From Zygnema cylindricum (Eukaryota; Streptophyta; Zygnematophyceae; Zygnematales; Zygnemataceae): a stretch of DNA of 16,112 nt. Numbering within the stretch: position 1 is the first letter of the stretch; each line of letters begins with the position of its first letter. The notes below the pieces were generated by a model. That model worked only from the letters and a program-made list of their open reading frames with translations, searched no databases and was not told the origin of the DNA. The position numbers were made by a program, and so were the translations under genes. The stretch lies in NCBI GenBank assembly GCA_037447655.1, contig JBBHKE010000846.1:1-16112 (forward strand), read 5' to 3'. Positions 15,985 to 16,112 of this stretch are shown piece after piece.

Positions 15985-16112
15985 GAGAGAGCAAAGATAC
16001 AAGAGGAGGGGGTGACAAATGGGTGATAAAGAGGGGAGAGGTATAGGGGGAGGAGAGGGAGAGATAGAATAAGAGGGAAAGGGATAAGGAGAGGAGGGAG
16101 GGAAGGAGAGGA
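15985..16112 (+). repeat. polypurine (GA-rich) low-complexity tract
   Basis: The plus strand is almost only G and A to the window end, irregular GGGA/GAGA words without a fixed period. On the other side of the A insertion, about 2225-2462 is also purine-rich on one strand (minus). Confidence 0.7.

Larger units (their letters stand above)
15223..16112. other. pre-insertion locus, right part; no gene seen
   Basis: It begins with the right TCGCT duplication of A (15223-15227) and continues the locus that ends at 2744. No credible coding region: frames are short and unlike any family I know. It contains a near-repeat of GTGTCAC..GGAGTGGAAAAAA words (15247-15301), two hairpins (15817-15839, 15853-15889) and a purine-rich tail from about 15985. 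Confidence 0.6.

Noticed and set aside
1-16112. CRISPR array, bacterial operon or organelle genes
   Set aside because: No regularly spaced repeats, no ribosome-binding sites with gene runs, and no organelle gene; all recognised coding is copia type.

Overview
The window is repeat-dense nuclear DNA, almost certainly from a land plant with a repeat-rich genome. Ty1/copia-type LTR retrotransposons fill it. The species cannot be named from the sequence. I see no convincing intact host gene. The layout is a nested set of four retroelements, called A to D here, lying in an older degraded locus.

D (1-1434, + strand) is the 3' end of a copia element: the RNase H C-terminus, a polypurine tract and a complete 1035-bp LTR. 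The older locus lies at 1435-2744 and resumes at 15223. Its left part holds a broken minus-strand coding region of unknown function, rich in Glu and Lys. Its right part is non-coding, with hairpins and a polypurine run.

A (2745-15222, - strand) is a copia element with gag-PR-INT-RT-RNase H order, riddled with in-frame stops. A TCGCT duplication flanks it (2740-2744 and 15223-15227). Its 5' LTR is 14219-15222. Its 3' LTR is split into three pieces (2745-3182, 8401-8692, 9738-9875) because two other elements landed in it.

B (3183-8402, + strand) sits in A's 3' LTR. It is a non-autonomous LTR element with gag but no recognisable protease, integrase or RT. After a ruined capsid region, the nucleocapsid zinc knuckle is fused in frame to an unrecognised acidic-then-basic polypeptide, and that 1152-bp frame is fully open. 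B is a tandem array: LTR, internal, LTR, then the start of a second internal region cut off at 8402. The second LTR looks like a hybrid made by unequal crossing-over.

C (8693-9737, - strand) is a solo LTR of the D family. It also lies in A's 3' LTR, with perfect TCTTT duplications.

The D/C and A LTR families are related and share an unusual feature about 200-280 bp from the LTR start: an antisense tRNA-like module with A-box, B-box and T4 run, seen in all four LTR copies. Order of events: old locus, then A, then B and C into A's 3' LTR, then tandem formation and end deletion of B. D's time relative to these is unknown. Element boundaries rest on target-site duplications and repeat alignments read by eye.
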